Shown here: positions 15,737-24,193 of the stretch, in pieces | Position numbering within the stretch: position 1 is the stretch's first letter | Layout: every line of letters begins with the position of its first letter | NCBI RefSeq assembly: GCF_028714655.1 | Contig: NZ_JAQTLY010000002.1 | Location: 124,001-188,000 of the forward strand | Reading direction: 5' to 3' | Source of the DNA: Sulfurimonas sp. | Lineage (GTDB): Bacteria; Campylobacterota; Campylobacteria; Campylobacterales; Sulfurimonadaceae | DNA: 64,000 nucleotides | Program-made: the position numbers and the translations under genes | Notes under the pieces: model-generated | Told to the model about the DNA's origin: nothing | The model's input: the letters and a program-made list of their open reading frames with translations, nothing else | Database searches by the model: none

Positions 15737-16236
15737 ATAGCACCTCTACAGACCGTCAAAACTGTATCTTTTAAAGTTACAGTGATGCTCTTTAATGTGT
15801 ATTGCTCACTGTTTAACAGCTTGCCAATATCAGCATAAAGATGAGTAAACGCATCTTTATTTGAATTTTTAGTAGAATCTGCTAGAATTACCTCAGTAAA
15901 GTTCTGGTTAGTTCTTTCTGATATATTTAAAGTAGATGTTTCATCAGCTCTAACTGATTGAAATTCATCTACCTCTTCTGTTTCATAGTTAAGCCTATCA
16001 TCATTTACTGCTACTTTAGATTTTCGATTCCTTCTTTTTGCATCTTCATAAAGTATCTTAATGCCATTCACAGATTTTGTTCCATAACCAGCTGCTAATG
16101 CTCTTCTCGATATTGCGGAAGGACTTCTTCTTGGAAGCTTTACTTCTAAAACTTCTAACCTGATTCCATCTACCAATGAAGATAATAGTGCTTCATCTTC
16201 ATATTTACTCCAGTGTGCTTGGGTGTATAGATTCAT
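15733..16236 (-). CDS. Myb/SANT-like DNA-binding protein
   Basis: 167 residues. The N-terminal 50 (HWSKYEDEALLSSLVDGI through LPRRSPSAISRRALAAGYG) resemble a Myb/SANT or recombinase-type helix-turn-helix with the W...E...L spacing. The middle is polar and probably disordered; the C-terminus (about 125-167) is a separate beta-rich patch. It lies between the excisionase-like gene (adjacent, no gap) and the helicase (4-base overlap), so it may load or regulate the replication protein. Exact function not recognised. Confidence 0.68.
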   Translation of the reverse strand: MNLYTQAHWSKYEDEALLSSLVDGIRLEVLEVKLPRRSPSAISRRALAAGYGTKSVNGIKILYEDAKRRNRKSKVAVNDDRLNYETEEVDEFQSVRADETSTLNISERTNQNFTEVILADSTKNSNKDAFTHLYADIGKLLNSEQYTLKSITVTLKDTVLTVCRGAI

Positions 16237-16419
16237 TTAAGCAACCTTGGCTTTGACAATCATTTCATTGATTACCTCTGCATCATAGTACACATAAGCA
16301 CCTAGCTTGTGATAACTCAACTTGCCTTCACAGCGTAAACGGGCTTGTCTTGCTCGTGACATCCCTAACTTCTCTTCCAGATCCAATGGTCGTAACCATT
16401 TACTTCTTAAATCAATCAT
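16237..16419 (-). CDS. Excisionase/AlpA-like HTH protein
   Basis: 60 residues forming one MerR-type winged helix: WLRPLDLEEKLGMSRARQ, then ARLRCEGKLSYHKLGAYVYYDAEVINEMI. This is the layout of small recombination directionality factors and AlpA regulators, which bend DNA at att sites. AAAAAGGAATCAATA before the ATG gives a ribosome binding site, and TTGACA upstream may be a -35. It is first of a three-gene leftward operon with the Myb-like protein and helicase. Confidence 0.75.
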   Translation of the reverse strand: MIDLRSKWLRPLDLEEKLGMSRARQARLRCEGKLSYHKLGAYVYYDAEVINEMIVKAKVA

Positions 16420-16520
16420 TATTGATTCCTTTTTGTATGATTTTCAAAGCTCCCAATGCTAATTGGTATCTTTGATTGTCAAATTATAGTTTTAGAGGTG
16501 GGGTTGAGATGGGGACTTTT

Positions 16521-17606
16521 TTAATTATGATAATTGAACGAATCTATTATATTGGAATAGATAATTTTATCTTGTGAAATTATTTTTTTAGCTACATGTA
16601 GAGTAAAAGGTTTTATCTCGTCGGTCAAGCAACTGTCTTTTTTGGCAAGCTTCTTAATATCGTCTATATCTTTTTCATTGTTATCAATTTCAAACTCAGT
16701 TTCATATAACTCTTCTAGCACAATGCCTGAAAAGTTTGAATGATATAAAAAGGTGTCGTTTTTACCAGTAGATTTATCCATATAGAACAACTTTTTATAT
16801 AGTTTTGTAATTTCTTGTGTCTTATATCCAAGTGGCATGTGTATCATCATTATATGTATTACATGTGAGTTATAAACTAGGTATGTCATAAACCATCGAA
16901 TATAATGAATGTTATCAGGATTGTTATCGTACATATTGTCTATATATTTTTTTAATGCCTTTATTTGCTTGTCTAATTTTTTTTGCTTTTCTGTAGCATT
17001 ATCTTTATATTTAGGTTTTAGTTTTAACAAATATTTCTTTTTTTCATAAAACTCATTGGTTGTCATGTAGGTTTTATAGCATCTATATGTATCAAGAAAC
17101 TTCTCTACAACAAGATACTTATTATCTTTCACTTGATTTACTTCAGCCGCTTTCATAGCTTTGAGAATGAAATCTAAGTATCGGTTCTTTCTAGCTTCAA
17201 GCTCATCTTCATCATGGAGCATAGAATAAATTTTATTAGTTTCAGTGAAGTTTTCATAGTTTATTTCACCTAAAAAAGTATTAATTTGTTTAAATAATGA
17301 ATTTTTCTTTTTAGTGTCAGACCATTGCGAATCAGTATGTTTTTCAAACAAATATGTGTTAATTTTTTCAATCATATTATCAAAATCTTCTTTAGCAATT
17401 TCGTTTAACTCTAATAGCTCTTCAAGTGTTTTATTTTGCCATGCTTCGCACACACGACTATGGGTTATGCTATATTCTCTAAGTGAAAATTCGAACTTAT
17501 GCTTAATATCTCGATAGCTATAAACGCCTATTTCAGGTTCTTCAATATGAGAAAATTTAATAAAATATATTTTTATAACAGCATTGAGATTTTCATTATC
17601 GGTCAT
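16521..17606 (-). CDS. Unknown protein coupled to the integrase
   Basis: 361 residues from the ATG at 17606, which has AAGAGA just upstream and starts eight bases after the integrase stop; a longer frame reaching into the integrase gene is less likely. It is very rich in Lys, Asn, Tyr, Glu and Ile and more AT-rich than neighbours. It looks wholly helical, with heptad-like stretches (KQKKLDKQIKALKKYIDNMYDN), no signal peptide and one weak hydrophobic patch (YIRWFMTYLVYNSHVIHIMMI). I see no catalytic motif. Position beside the integrase is typical of accessory or defence cargo, but nothing in the sequence proves it. Confidence 0.75.
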   Translation of the reverse strand: MTDNENLNAVIKIYFIKFSHIEEPEIGVYSYRDIKHKFEFSLREYSITHSRVCEAWQNKTLEELLELNEIAKEDFDNMIEKINTYLFEKHTDSQWSDTKKKNSLFKQINTFLGEINYENFTETNKIYSMLHDEDELEARKNRYLDFILKAMKAAEVNQVKDNKYLVVEKFLDTYRCYKTYMTTNEFYEKKKYLLKLKPKYKDNATEKQKKLDKQIKALKKYIDNMYDNNPDNIHYIRWFMTYLVYNSHVIHIMMIHMPLGYKTQEITKLYKKLFYMDKSTGKNDTFLYHSNFSGIVLEELYETEFEIDNNEKDIDDIKKLAKKDSCLTDEIKPFTLHVAKKIISQDKIIYSNIIDSFNYHN

Positions 17607-17613
17607 TATCTCT

Positions 17614-18705
17614 TCACTCACCCAACAACCTTTTACTAGCATCCAGCGTATGCACCGATGAACTCTCTCGCTGCAGTGATAGATACTGCTTCACTGTTGC
17701 AGTATCTGTATGCCCTAACATGGCACTCAAATGTATGGCTTCAACTCCCATGGAAGATAGAGCAGATACAGATAAGTTACGCATCCAGTGAAAGTTATAC
17801 TCTGGCACTGTTGCCGCCCTCACCTTTTCCACATGCTCCCGTATTTCTGATATTGGCTTTAATGGGTCTCGGTCACTTGCAAATATATAACTACTAAATT
17901 TTTCACACTCTAGTAGTGCCGCTTTTACATCTTGTGGAAGCTTGAAACTCATGTCAGTATTGATTTTACTATTTACACCTCTAATGGTGTAGCTGTCATT
18001 CACAAAATCTATATCGCTCCACTTCAAGTGCAGTGCTTCCGTTTTTCTTCTTCCATAAAATCCAAATAAGAATAACGCTCTGATTTTATGATTATCTGCG
18101 AACACATCGTTTATAGCTTTGTAAACTTCTCGATATTTGGTTTCTGCATTACTGATTACTTTTTTCTCTTCTAGTTGCTTGCGTTTAATCTTGTGGATGT
18201 GCTTCACTGGTGAAAACTGTATCAGCTCTTCATCTATAGCCAGTCTAAAGATAGGAACCAAGATAGCAGTGCTCTTTTGTCTCGTAGAGTTGGCTAAATG
18301 TTTTGTGAGAGCTGTAATAGTTGATATATGCATCGCTGTCACGCTTGTTATCTTCAGTCTGCCAATAGTAGGCTTGATGTACCTCTCATAATGAAGCTTA
18401 TAAGATTTTTGTGTCTCTTCATTCCGCTCTGTCATCAGCTGCAGTCTGTCAAAGTATTCATCCACTGTAGCCACTAAATTGGCTCCAGACGATTCTACCC
18501 TCACCTTTGCACCTTTGAGTTCTTCTAACTTTATGTATGCAGTTTTTAGTTTATCTGCCTTTGTATGTGCAGGGTTAGCGTTGAATACTTGCCGTGTTGC
18601 CTTGCCGTTTATTCTAAAATTAAACAAAAATTTGCTAGAATCGCTTTTATGAATAAACAAGCCTTTGTGCTTTGTATCTAAGTAGTCACTGAGTAAGATA
18701 GCCAT
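17614..18705 (-). CDS. int: Tyrosine-type site-specific integrase
   Basis: 363 residues, the usual size for tRNA-targeting integrases. An N-terminal arm-binding domain and a SAM-like core-binding domain (about 75-175) precede the catalytic domain. Catalytic residues seen: R220 (GFYGRRKTEALHLKWSDID), K247 region, H306 and R309 (HWMRN), H332 (GHTD), Y341 (KQYLSL). It lies 157 bases from attR and reads inward. GAGGTG precedes the ATG. It should join the tRNA-Glu 3' end to the element's own copy. The next gene begins eight bases after its stop. Confidence 0.95.
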   Translation of the reverse strand: MAILLSDYLDTKHKGLFIHKSDSSKFLFNFRINGKATRQVFNANPAHTKADKLKTAYIKLEELKGAKVRVESSGANLVATVDEYFDRLQLMTERNEETQKSYKLHYERYIKPTIGRLKITSVTAMHISTITALTKHLANSTRQKSTAILVPIFRLAIDEELIQFSPVKHIHKIKRKQLEEKKVISNAETKYREVYKAINDVFADNHKIRALFLFGFYGRRKTEALHLKWSDIDFVNDSYTIRGVNSKINTDMSFKLPQDVKAALLECEKFSSYIFASDRDPLKPISEIREHVEKVRAATVPEYNFHWMRNLSVSALSSMGVEAIHLSAMLGHTDTATVKQYLSLQRESSSVHTLDASKRLLGE

Positions 18706-18756
18706 TGGGTCACACCTCTTTGATATTTATCTCCACGGGGTCATCGTTTGGGTCAC
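18705..18756. promoter_or_regulatory. Candidate integrase arm sites at the right end
   Basis: TTGGGTCAC-type motifs occur at 18705-18712 and 18748-18756 with a variant GGGGTCAT at 18737-18744. TTGGGTCAT (10828-10836) and AAGGTCACC (10817-10825) occur near attL. Repeats near both ends, but outside the core, are what arm-type integrase sites look like. The first also overlaps the integrase start. Confidence 0.45.
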
Positions 18757-18862
18757 ACTTACAATGTGATTGGATAACATTTAGAGACATTGATAAGTTT
18801 TGAAGATTGTAGCCACAGCGCACTTAGATATAGATAAATACTTTAAGATATAGAATAGTGAA

Positions 18863-18888
18863 GAGTTCGATTCTCCTCGGGGTCACCA
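18863..18888 (+). repeat. attR, 26-bp copy of the tRNA-Glu 3' end
   Basis: Identical to 10747-10772 over 26 bases; the sequence left of it (AATAGTGAA) no longer matches the tRNA, so it is only the displaced 3' fragment. Confidence 0.93.
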
Positions 18889-18993
18889 ACTTTCATCTTA
18901 TACACACATACAACAATCAAACGCTCACTAAACAACACAATCAAATACGACATCTGATTTTCACCATCTTTTAAGTATGCGCCAATTTTTTAG

Positions 18994-19017
18994 TGTTACG
19001 CACTTTTGAAAAAGTGC
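18994..19017 (-). repeat. Hairpin repeat downstream of glnS
   Basis: GCACTTTT/AAAAGTGC is a perfect 8-bp stem that, read leftward, runs into GTAACA. The 11-base TGTTACGCACT at 18994-19004 recurs at 21328-21338 on the other side of glnS in the same orientation. It can also serve as the glnS terminator region. Confidence 0.6.
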
Positions 19018-19042
19018 ATAAAAACTATTCCCTGCTCTTCTT

Positions 19043-21304
19043 CTACTGGTTTAACTTCTGCACAACAAGCTCATTGACCACGCTTGGATTTGCTTTGCCG
19101 CCTGTGGCTTTTAGAACTTGACCTACAAAAAAGCCAAGCAGATTGGTGTTCCCTGCTTTAAACTTGGCAACATTATCCTGATTTTTTGCAATTATCTCAT
19201 CAATAATAGGCTCAATTACGCTCGTGTCACTTATCTGAATAAGTCCTTTAGCCTTAACTATTTGCATAGGATCTTCTCCGCTTGTAGCCATCTCTTCAAA
19301 TACTGATTTGGCAATTTTATTTGAGATAGTACCATTATCAATCATTTTAACAAGTTCGGCTATCTCGGATGGAGTAAACTTCAGCTCACTGGCTTGTTTC
19401 TCTTTAAACTCTCTTGCTACCTCATTTGCTACAATGTTTGCGATAGTTACAGGGGAGTTGTGAAGTGAGAGTGCATTTTCATAAAAAGAGGAGAGTTTTT
19501 CATCTCTGGCTAAAATCTCGGCAAGCATACTGTTTAGTCCAAGTTCATTGGTATATCTGTTAAATAGTGACTGCTCTGCTTCACTCATAGATTCAGCTTT
19601 ACCCTCAATCTGAATTTTTTTATCTTCTCTTTTTTCTATCTTAGCAGCAGTTATTTCTGTGCTGTTTTTTTTGCCCCAAGACTCTTTAAGACCTACGATT
19701 TTGTTAAAAACCGGTTTTGTATCTGTGTAGTCAACGGAATCAGCATAAAAATACCCATGTCTTTCAAACTGGAATCTAACATCTGGTTTTTCTGTTACAA
19801 CTGCAGGTTCGACAAGTGCATTTTGTATGATTTTTAAAGAGTCAGGGTTGAGATCTTCTATGCTTTGCGGGTTTTCACAAGCATAGAGCCTTTCATAGAG
19901 TCTTACCTCCACTTTTTTAGCAGATACAGCGTCCACCCATTGGATAGCACTTTTGACTTTTATGCCGCTTGTGTCTTGTCCGCTTTTAGAGTCTGGGCTA
20001 TACTCCGCTATTATCTCAGTTATATTGCCGTTCTCATCTTTTTTAACCTCTTTGCATATGATGATATAGGCATGTTTGAGACGCACAGGCTGCTCTGGCG
20101 TGAGACGGAAGTAACCTTTTGGAGGGTTTTCATCAAAATCATCACGCTCAATATATATTTCTTTAGAAAAAGGAATCTTTCTTGACCCCTCTTTTGGTAT
20201 ATCATCAGGATAGTACGAAGCGTCAAGTTCTTCACTGCCCTCATAGTTGGCTATAGTTACTTTTAGAGGGTCAAGCACACTCATCACACGAGGTACTTTT
20301 GTGTTGAGATCATCTCTGATACAAAACTCAAGCTGCGAGACATCAACAGTGGAGTTTGCTTTTGCTATACCGATTTGATCACAGAAGTTTAAAATGGATT
20401 CGGGTGTATAACCTCTTCTTCTAAGCCCCGCAATGGTAGGGAGGCGAGGATCATCCCATCCGCTTACTCTTTTTTCATTAACCAACTCCAGAAGCTTTCT
20501 TTTGCTCATAACGGTATAGTTGATTCCAAGTCTTGCAAACTCATGCTGATAAGGGCGTGGCGGTTGAAGTCCAAGTGTCTCTAGTACCCAGTCATAGATA
20601 TCACGGTTATTTTCAAACTCTAGCGTACAGATAGAGTGGGTAATACCTTCGATGTAATCAGAGAGACAGTGACCAAAGTCATACATAGGGTAAATCGCCC
20701 ACTTGTCCCCTGCTCTATAGTGGTGTGCATGGCGTATGCGGTACAAAAGAGGATCACGCATCTTCATGTTTGGAGCAGACATGTCTATCTTGGCACGAAG
20801 AACATGCGCGCCGTCTGGAAACTCGCCGTTTTTCATTCTCTCTAAAAGGTCAAGATTCTCTTCTACACTGCGATTTGCATATTCACTGCGACGCCCCGCT
20901 TCTGTAACAGTACCACGGTACTCACGCATCGTCTCTTCATCCAAACTGTCAACATAAGCTTTGCCCATCTTGACAAGTTCTACGGCATACTCATAAAGTT
21001 TGTCGAAATAATCAGATGTATAGCGCACATCGCCATCCCACTTAAACCCAAGCCACTCAACGGCATCTTTAAGTGCTTCAACATATCTTGTATCTTCTGT
21101 GGTCGGATTAGTGTCGTCCATTCTAAGGTTACAGTGACCGTTATAATCGCGTGCGATACCAAAATTGATAGCGATAGATTTAGCATGTCCGATATGAGGG
21201 AAGCCGTTTGGCTCAGGAGGAAATCTTGTGATAATATTTTTATATTTGCCTGCTTTTAGGTCTTTTTCAACTATTGTGCGTAAAAAATCTTTGTGTTCAC
21301 TCAT
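19043..21304 (-). CDS. glnS: Glutaminyl-tRNA synthetase with C-terminal YqeY/GatB-like domain
   Basis: Charges tRNA-Gln directly with glutamine. 753 residues, about 200 longer than the E. coli enzyme. Class I signatures are HIGH at 37-40 (PEPNGFPHIGH) and VMSKR at 265-269; the GlnRS anticodon barrels follow to about 555. The last 170 residues (TAAKIEKREDKK onward, with LAEILARDEKLSSF and FTPSEIAELVKMIDNGTIS) match the YqeY/GatB tail domain, as in Deinococcus GlnRS, where it aids tRNA binding. Many Campylobacterota lack GlnRS and use GltX2 plus GatCAB, so transfer is plausible. The leader holds a three-hairpin repeat. Confidence 0.95.
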   Translation of the reverse strand: MSEHKDFLRTIVEKDLKAGKYKNIITRFPPEPNGFPHIGHAKSIAINFGIARDYNGHCNLRMDDTNPTTEDTRYVEALKDAVEWLGFKWDGDVRYTSDYFDKLYEYAVELVKMGKAYVDSLDEETMREYRGTVTEAGRRSEYANRSVEENLDLLERMKNGEFPDGAHVLRAKIDMSAPNMKMRDPLLYRIRHAHHYRAGDKWAIYPMYDFGHCLSDYIEGITHSICTLEFENNRDIYDWVLETLGLQPPRPYQHEFARLGINYTVMSKRKLLELVNEKRVSGWDDPRLPTIAGLRRRGYTPESILNFCDQIGIAKANSTVDVSQLEFCIRDDLNTKVPRVMSVLDPLKVTIANYEGSEELDASYYPDDIPKEGSRKIPFSKEIYIERDDFDENPPKGYFRLTPEQPVRLKHAYIIICKEVKKDENGNITEIIAEYSPDSKSGQDTSGIKVKSAIQWVDAVSAKKVEVRLYERLYACENPQSIEDLNPDSLKIIQNALVEPAVVTEKPDVRFQFERHGYFYADSVDYTDTKPVFNKIVGLKESWGKKNSTEITAAKIEKREDKKIQIEGKAESMSEAEQSLFNRYTNELGLNSMLAEILARDEKLSSFYENALSLHNSPVTIANIVANEVAREFKEKQASELKFTPSEIAELVKMIDNGTISNKIAKSVFEEMATSGEDPMQIVKAKGLIQISDTSVIEPIIDEIIAKNQDNVAKFKAGNTNLLGFFVGQVLKATGGKANPSVVNELVVQKLNQ

Positions 21305-21327
21305 TGTTTGTCAAACCTTTTTATTGA

Positions 21328-21417
21328 TGTTACGCACTAAAACGAACTCGTCCGTTTTAGTGGCAGGGACTAAAAAGTCCCTACAACCCCCTAAAGCTAC
21401 GAAAAACAAGTTTTTCG
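21328..21417 (-). repeat. Three-hairpin repeat in the glnS leader
   Basis: Read with glnS the order is CGAAAAAC/GTTTTTCG, then AGGGACT/AGTCCCT, then ACTAAAACG/CGTTTTAGT followed by GCGTAACA and an AT-rich stretch with AAAAAGG before the ATG. A second copy in the other orientation lies at 62077-62156. The direct repeat TGTTACGCACT at 21328-21338 matches 18994-19004. Confidence 0.8.
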
Positions 21418-21520
21418 AGATTTATAGAGTCAGCTTTTTAATTTTAAATAGTATTCTATCAAATTGGAGCTTTAGCTAAAACTTGATAAAATCCCAAAAT
21501 TAAATTATACAGGAATAGAA

Positions 21521-22789
21521 ATGCTAAGATTTGCGTTTAGTCCGACTCGTGATATGAACATTGGCGATTTAAGAATTGCCATATTGAATTATATTGTCTC
21601 AAAGCAGAGAGATGAAGGTTTAATCGTTCGCATAGAAGATATGGATAAAGAGAGAAATATAGAGCAAAAAGAGGAAGAAATGCTCGGTATTTTGGGACTT
21701 TTTGGCATTGAGTACTCTCATGTTGTCCATCAAAGCCAAAATTTCCGTTTTCATGCAGCGATGGCACTGCAGCTTTTACTTGAAAAGAAAGCTTTCAACT
21801 GTTTTTGTTCGCCAGAGTGGCTTGAAAAAAAGAGAGAAGAAGCCAAAAGCAACAACGAACCATACAGATATGATGATGCATGCGCTTCTTTGCCTGCAGA
21901 ACTTGTTATCGATAACGAAAATCCATTTACCGTGAGAATAAAAAAGTCGCAAGAATCTATAGCCATAAAAGACCATATCAATGGTGAGATGATTTTAAAA
22001 CCTCAAGATTTGGAGAGTTTCATCATCATGAGCGAGAATAAAAGACCGACTTACAGCTTTGCCTGCGGGATTGATGATATGCTCGGTGATATATCTTTAG
22101 TTATTCGTGATGAAGAGCATCTAAGCGATGCGCCAAAAGAGGATTGGATTCGAACATCGCTTGGCTATCAAAAGAAAATTGAATATGCCCATCTTCCTCC
22201 TATGCAAGATAGTAATTCAAGCGTAAAGTTGCTTCTTGAAGAGGGATTTTTACCATCAGCAATTGCAAATTATTTAATATCAACTGCCAATAAGCCGCCA
22301 AAAGAGATATTTGCCCTGCAAGAAGCTATAGGGTGGTTTAGCTTGGAAAATATATCCAAATCTCCTGCCCGTTTCGATATCGACATACTCAAACATATCA
22401 ACAGAGAACATCTGATGATGCTTGATGTCAAAGAACTCTCACGATATGTAGGTTTTGCAGACGAAGAGATAGGAAAACTTGCAAAAGTCTATCTTGAAGA
22501 GTCAAGCACAACCAAAGAGCTTAGAAGCAAGATAGGTGCTATTTTTGCACCAAAAGATATTCCCGAGGAGCTTAAAGAGAGTGTGGCAGTGATTGCTTCT
22601 GTTATCAAAAAGGCACCCTACTTTTATAGATATGAAGAGTTTGAAAAGCATATCATGCAAGAGTCCGGCATCAAAGGTGAAAATCTTTTAAAATCACTTA
22701 GGCTTCTTCTTACGGGCAGCGAGCATGGTCCTGATATTGCCGCTGTATATCAATGTGTCAAAAATTATATAGGTGAGATTGTCAAATGA
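21521..22789 (+). CDS. GltX2-like glutamyl-tRNA synthetase homologue lacking both catalytic signatures
   Basis: 422 residues aligning by eye with the GluRS family over its whole length, including the Rossmann fold, RIEDMDKERN and the helical anticodon domain, and closest in layout to the tRNA-Gln-specific GltX2 of Campylobacterota. HIGH has become NIGD (13-16), the preceding FAPSPTG has become FAFSPTR, and the KMSKS loop is absent: LPPMQD runs straight into SNSSVKLLLEEGFLP at about 230. The frame is open and normally composed. It therefore cannot be a normal ligase; it may be a decaying remnant or a retained non-catalytic protein. It is divergent from glnS and overlaps the YggT gene by four bases. 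Confidence 0.88.
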   Translation: MLRFAFSPTRDMNIGDLRIAILNYIVSKQRDEGLIVRIEDMDKERNIEQKEEEMLGILGLFGIEYSHVVHQSQNFRFHAAMALQLLLEKKAFNCFCSPEWLEKKREEAKSNNEPYRYDDACASLPAELVIDNENPFTVRIKKSQESIAIKDHINGEMILKPQDLESFIIMSENKRPTYSFACGIDDMLGDISLVIRDEEHLSDAPKEDWIRTSLGYQKKIEYAHLPPMQDSNSSVKLLLEEGFLPSAIANYLISTANKPPKEIFALQEAIGWFSLENISKSPARFDIDILKHINREHLMMLDVKELSRYVGFADEEIGKLAKVYLEESSTTKELRSKIGAIFAPKDIPEELKESVAVIASVIKKAPYFYRYEEFEKHIMQESGIKGENLLKSLRLLLTGSEHGPDIAAVYQCVKNYIGEIVK

Positions 22790-23070
22790 GTATTTTAGTT
22801 GAAATTATCCAAGGGCTAGGAGCAATTGCTCTTGGGCTTACCGATGTCTATATATGGGTGGTTATTATAACTGCCCTTCTTAGTTTTGTAAATCCGGATC
22901 CGTTTAATCCAATAGTCCAATTTTTATATAGAATTACAAATCCTGCATACGCATTTGTAAGAAAGTTTATAAGAACAAACTTCAACGGTTTGGATTTGGC
23001 ACCTCTGATAATTGTCGTAGGATTGCAAATTGTTACTGTACTGCTTCGTGCAATCTTGCACGCTCTTTAG
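22786..23070 (+). CDS. YggT family integral membrane protein
   Basis: 94 residues with two hydrophobic segments (about 3-35 and 68-92) around the family motif NPDPFNPIVQFLYRITNPAYAFVRKFI. YggT proteins are small inner-membrane proteins linked to osmotic stress or membrane placement of partners. The start overlaps the stop of the GltX2-like gene in ATGA, and its stop overlaps the converging lipoprotein gene by four bases. Confidence 0.9.
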   Translation: MSILVEIIQGLGAIALGLTDVYIWVVIITALLSFVNPDPFNPIVQFLYRITNPAYAFVRKFIRTNFNGLDLAPLIIVVGLQIVTVLLRAILHAL

Positions 23071-23588
23071 TGTTTAGGGCGCTTCTTGGAAGTCTTCAAT
23101 AAAATTTCATTTTTATATTTTAGCACGCCTGAAGATGCGTTGGCATCTTCAAAAACAAGGTTTATTGTATCTGCTTTTTCGAATGTAACGATATAGTATC
23201 TATTCCAATCATTTTTTATGTCAACAAGATGAGAAAATCTGTTTTCTTGTGAGAGTTCTTCTGCTTTGATAGGCAGCTTCGAGTTTAGCTTGATTTTTAA
23301 ATCAGTGTCCGTAGGTTTGCTCGGATCATATAGTTCTTTTTTTTCTTTGGTAAAGAAAAATATAAAGAAAGACTCATCTTGGTTAAATGTTTCAGGATAG
23401 ACTTCGTTTAGATATATTGCAGAAAAAACACCGCTTACTTCACCCTCTTTAGATACTATTTTACTGCTTTGCAAACTAGAAGCACTTCGTTCTTGATCTT
23501 TATCCATCTTAAATTCATAAAAGGCATTTTTTTTTGAACATCCCGCAAAAAGTATTAAAAAAGTTAAAAATATAAAAAAAGTTTTCAT
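23067..23588 (-). CDS. Hypothetical lipoprotein
   Basis: 173 residues. Signal sequence MKTFFIFLTFLILFAGC with lipobox FAGC and Cys17. The mature part is a single polar beta-rich domain with no cysteine and no catalytic motif; blocks such as ESFFIFFFTKEKKELYDPS and DWNRYYIVTFEKADTINLVF suggest a beta sandwich. It is a single gene converging with yggT. I do not recognise a named family. Confidence 0.8.
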   Translation of the reverse strand: MKTFFIFLTFLILFAGCSKKNAFYEFKMDKDQERSASSLQSSKIVSKEGEVSGVFSAIYLNEVYPETFNQDESFFIFFFTKEKKELYDPSKPTDTDLKIKLNSKLPIKAEELSQENRFSHLVDIKNDWNRYYIVTFEKADTINLVFEDANASSGVLKYKNEILLKTSKKRPKH

Positions 23589-23685
23589 TCAAATTCCTCG
23601 TAAATAGCAAGAGAATTATATCTTATTAAACAACCTTTTAACGACTATTTTGTATAATCACTCAAATTTTAATAAAGTACATAAA

Positions 23686-24189
23686 TTGAAAAAAAGATTA
23701 GCAGTTGCATTTACCGGTCCATCGAACAGCGGTAAAACCACTCTTATATTGAAAGTCGCAAGAAAACTTATACATGATTACAAAAAAGATGTCGCTATAA
23801 TCAAGCATGACCCAAAAGATAAAGCAAGGTTTGATGTTGAGGGAAAAGATAGTTATAAATTTTTTGATACCGGTGCGGAAGTTATAGTTACATCTCCAAA
23901 TCGAACAACCTACTTTTCTCAAAAACAAAAAGATTTAGATGAGATGATTAGACTCTTTGATAAATTTGACATATTATTGGTAGAAGGGTTGAAAAATTTG
24001 CCGCTGCCTAGAATCAGCGTATTTAGAAACTCGCTAGACAGCGCTTATTTTCCGTATATGAATGCTTTGGCAACTGATAGCAGCATAAATTTGAATGATT
24101 ATGATTTGCCTGGCAATATAGATGTTTTAGATATAAATAATAGTGACGCCGTAATATCTTGGATATTAAAAAATGCAAAGGAAGTGTAA
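23686..24189 (+). CDS. mobB: Molybdopterin-guanine dinucleotide biosynthesis adaptor MobB
   Basis: GTP-binding protein that helps attach GMP to molybdopterin. A P-loop GPSNSGKTTL near the N-terminus, then DVAIIKHDPKDKARFDVEGKDSYKFF and the MobB block LLVEGLKNLPLPRISVF. I start it at the TTG at 23686 (167 residues) because the longer frame from 23650 contains a clear TATAAT -10 box at 23653-23658, leaving a 5' leader of about 20 bases. It is followed four bases later by fbp. Confidence 0.88.
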   Translation: MKKRLAVAFTGPSNSGKTTLILKVARKLIHDYKKDVAIIKHDPKDKARFDVEGKDSYKFFDTGAEVIVTSPNRTTYFSQKQKDLDEMIRLFDKFDILLVEGLKNLPLPRISVFRNSLDSAYFPYMNALATDSSINLNDYDLPGNIDVLDINNSDAVISWILKNAKEV

Positions 24190-24193
24190 ATAG

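Larger units (their letters stand above)
10747..18888. mobile_element. Integrative element inserted in tRNA-Glu
   Basis: An 8.1-kb element lies between two identical 26-bp copies of the tRNA-Glu 3' end (10747-10772 and 18863-18888). At its right end, pointing inward, is a tyrosine integrase. Cargo and backbone: J-domain protein, three exported small proteins with an XRE regulator, DUF3987-like helicase, Myb-like protein, excisionase-like protein and an unknown 361-residue protein. No capsid, relaxase or conjugation gene is visible, so it is a small satellite-like or mobilisable island rather than a full prophage or ICE. About 1.5 kb near the left end is non-coding and rich in hairpins. Confidence 0.93.
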
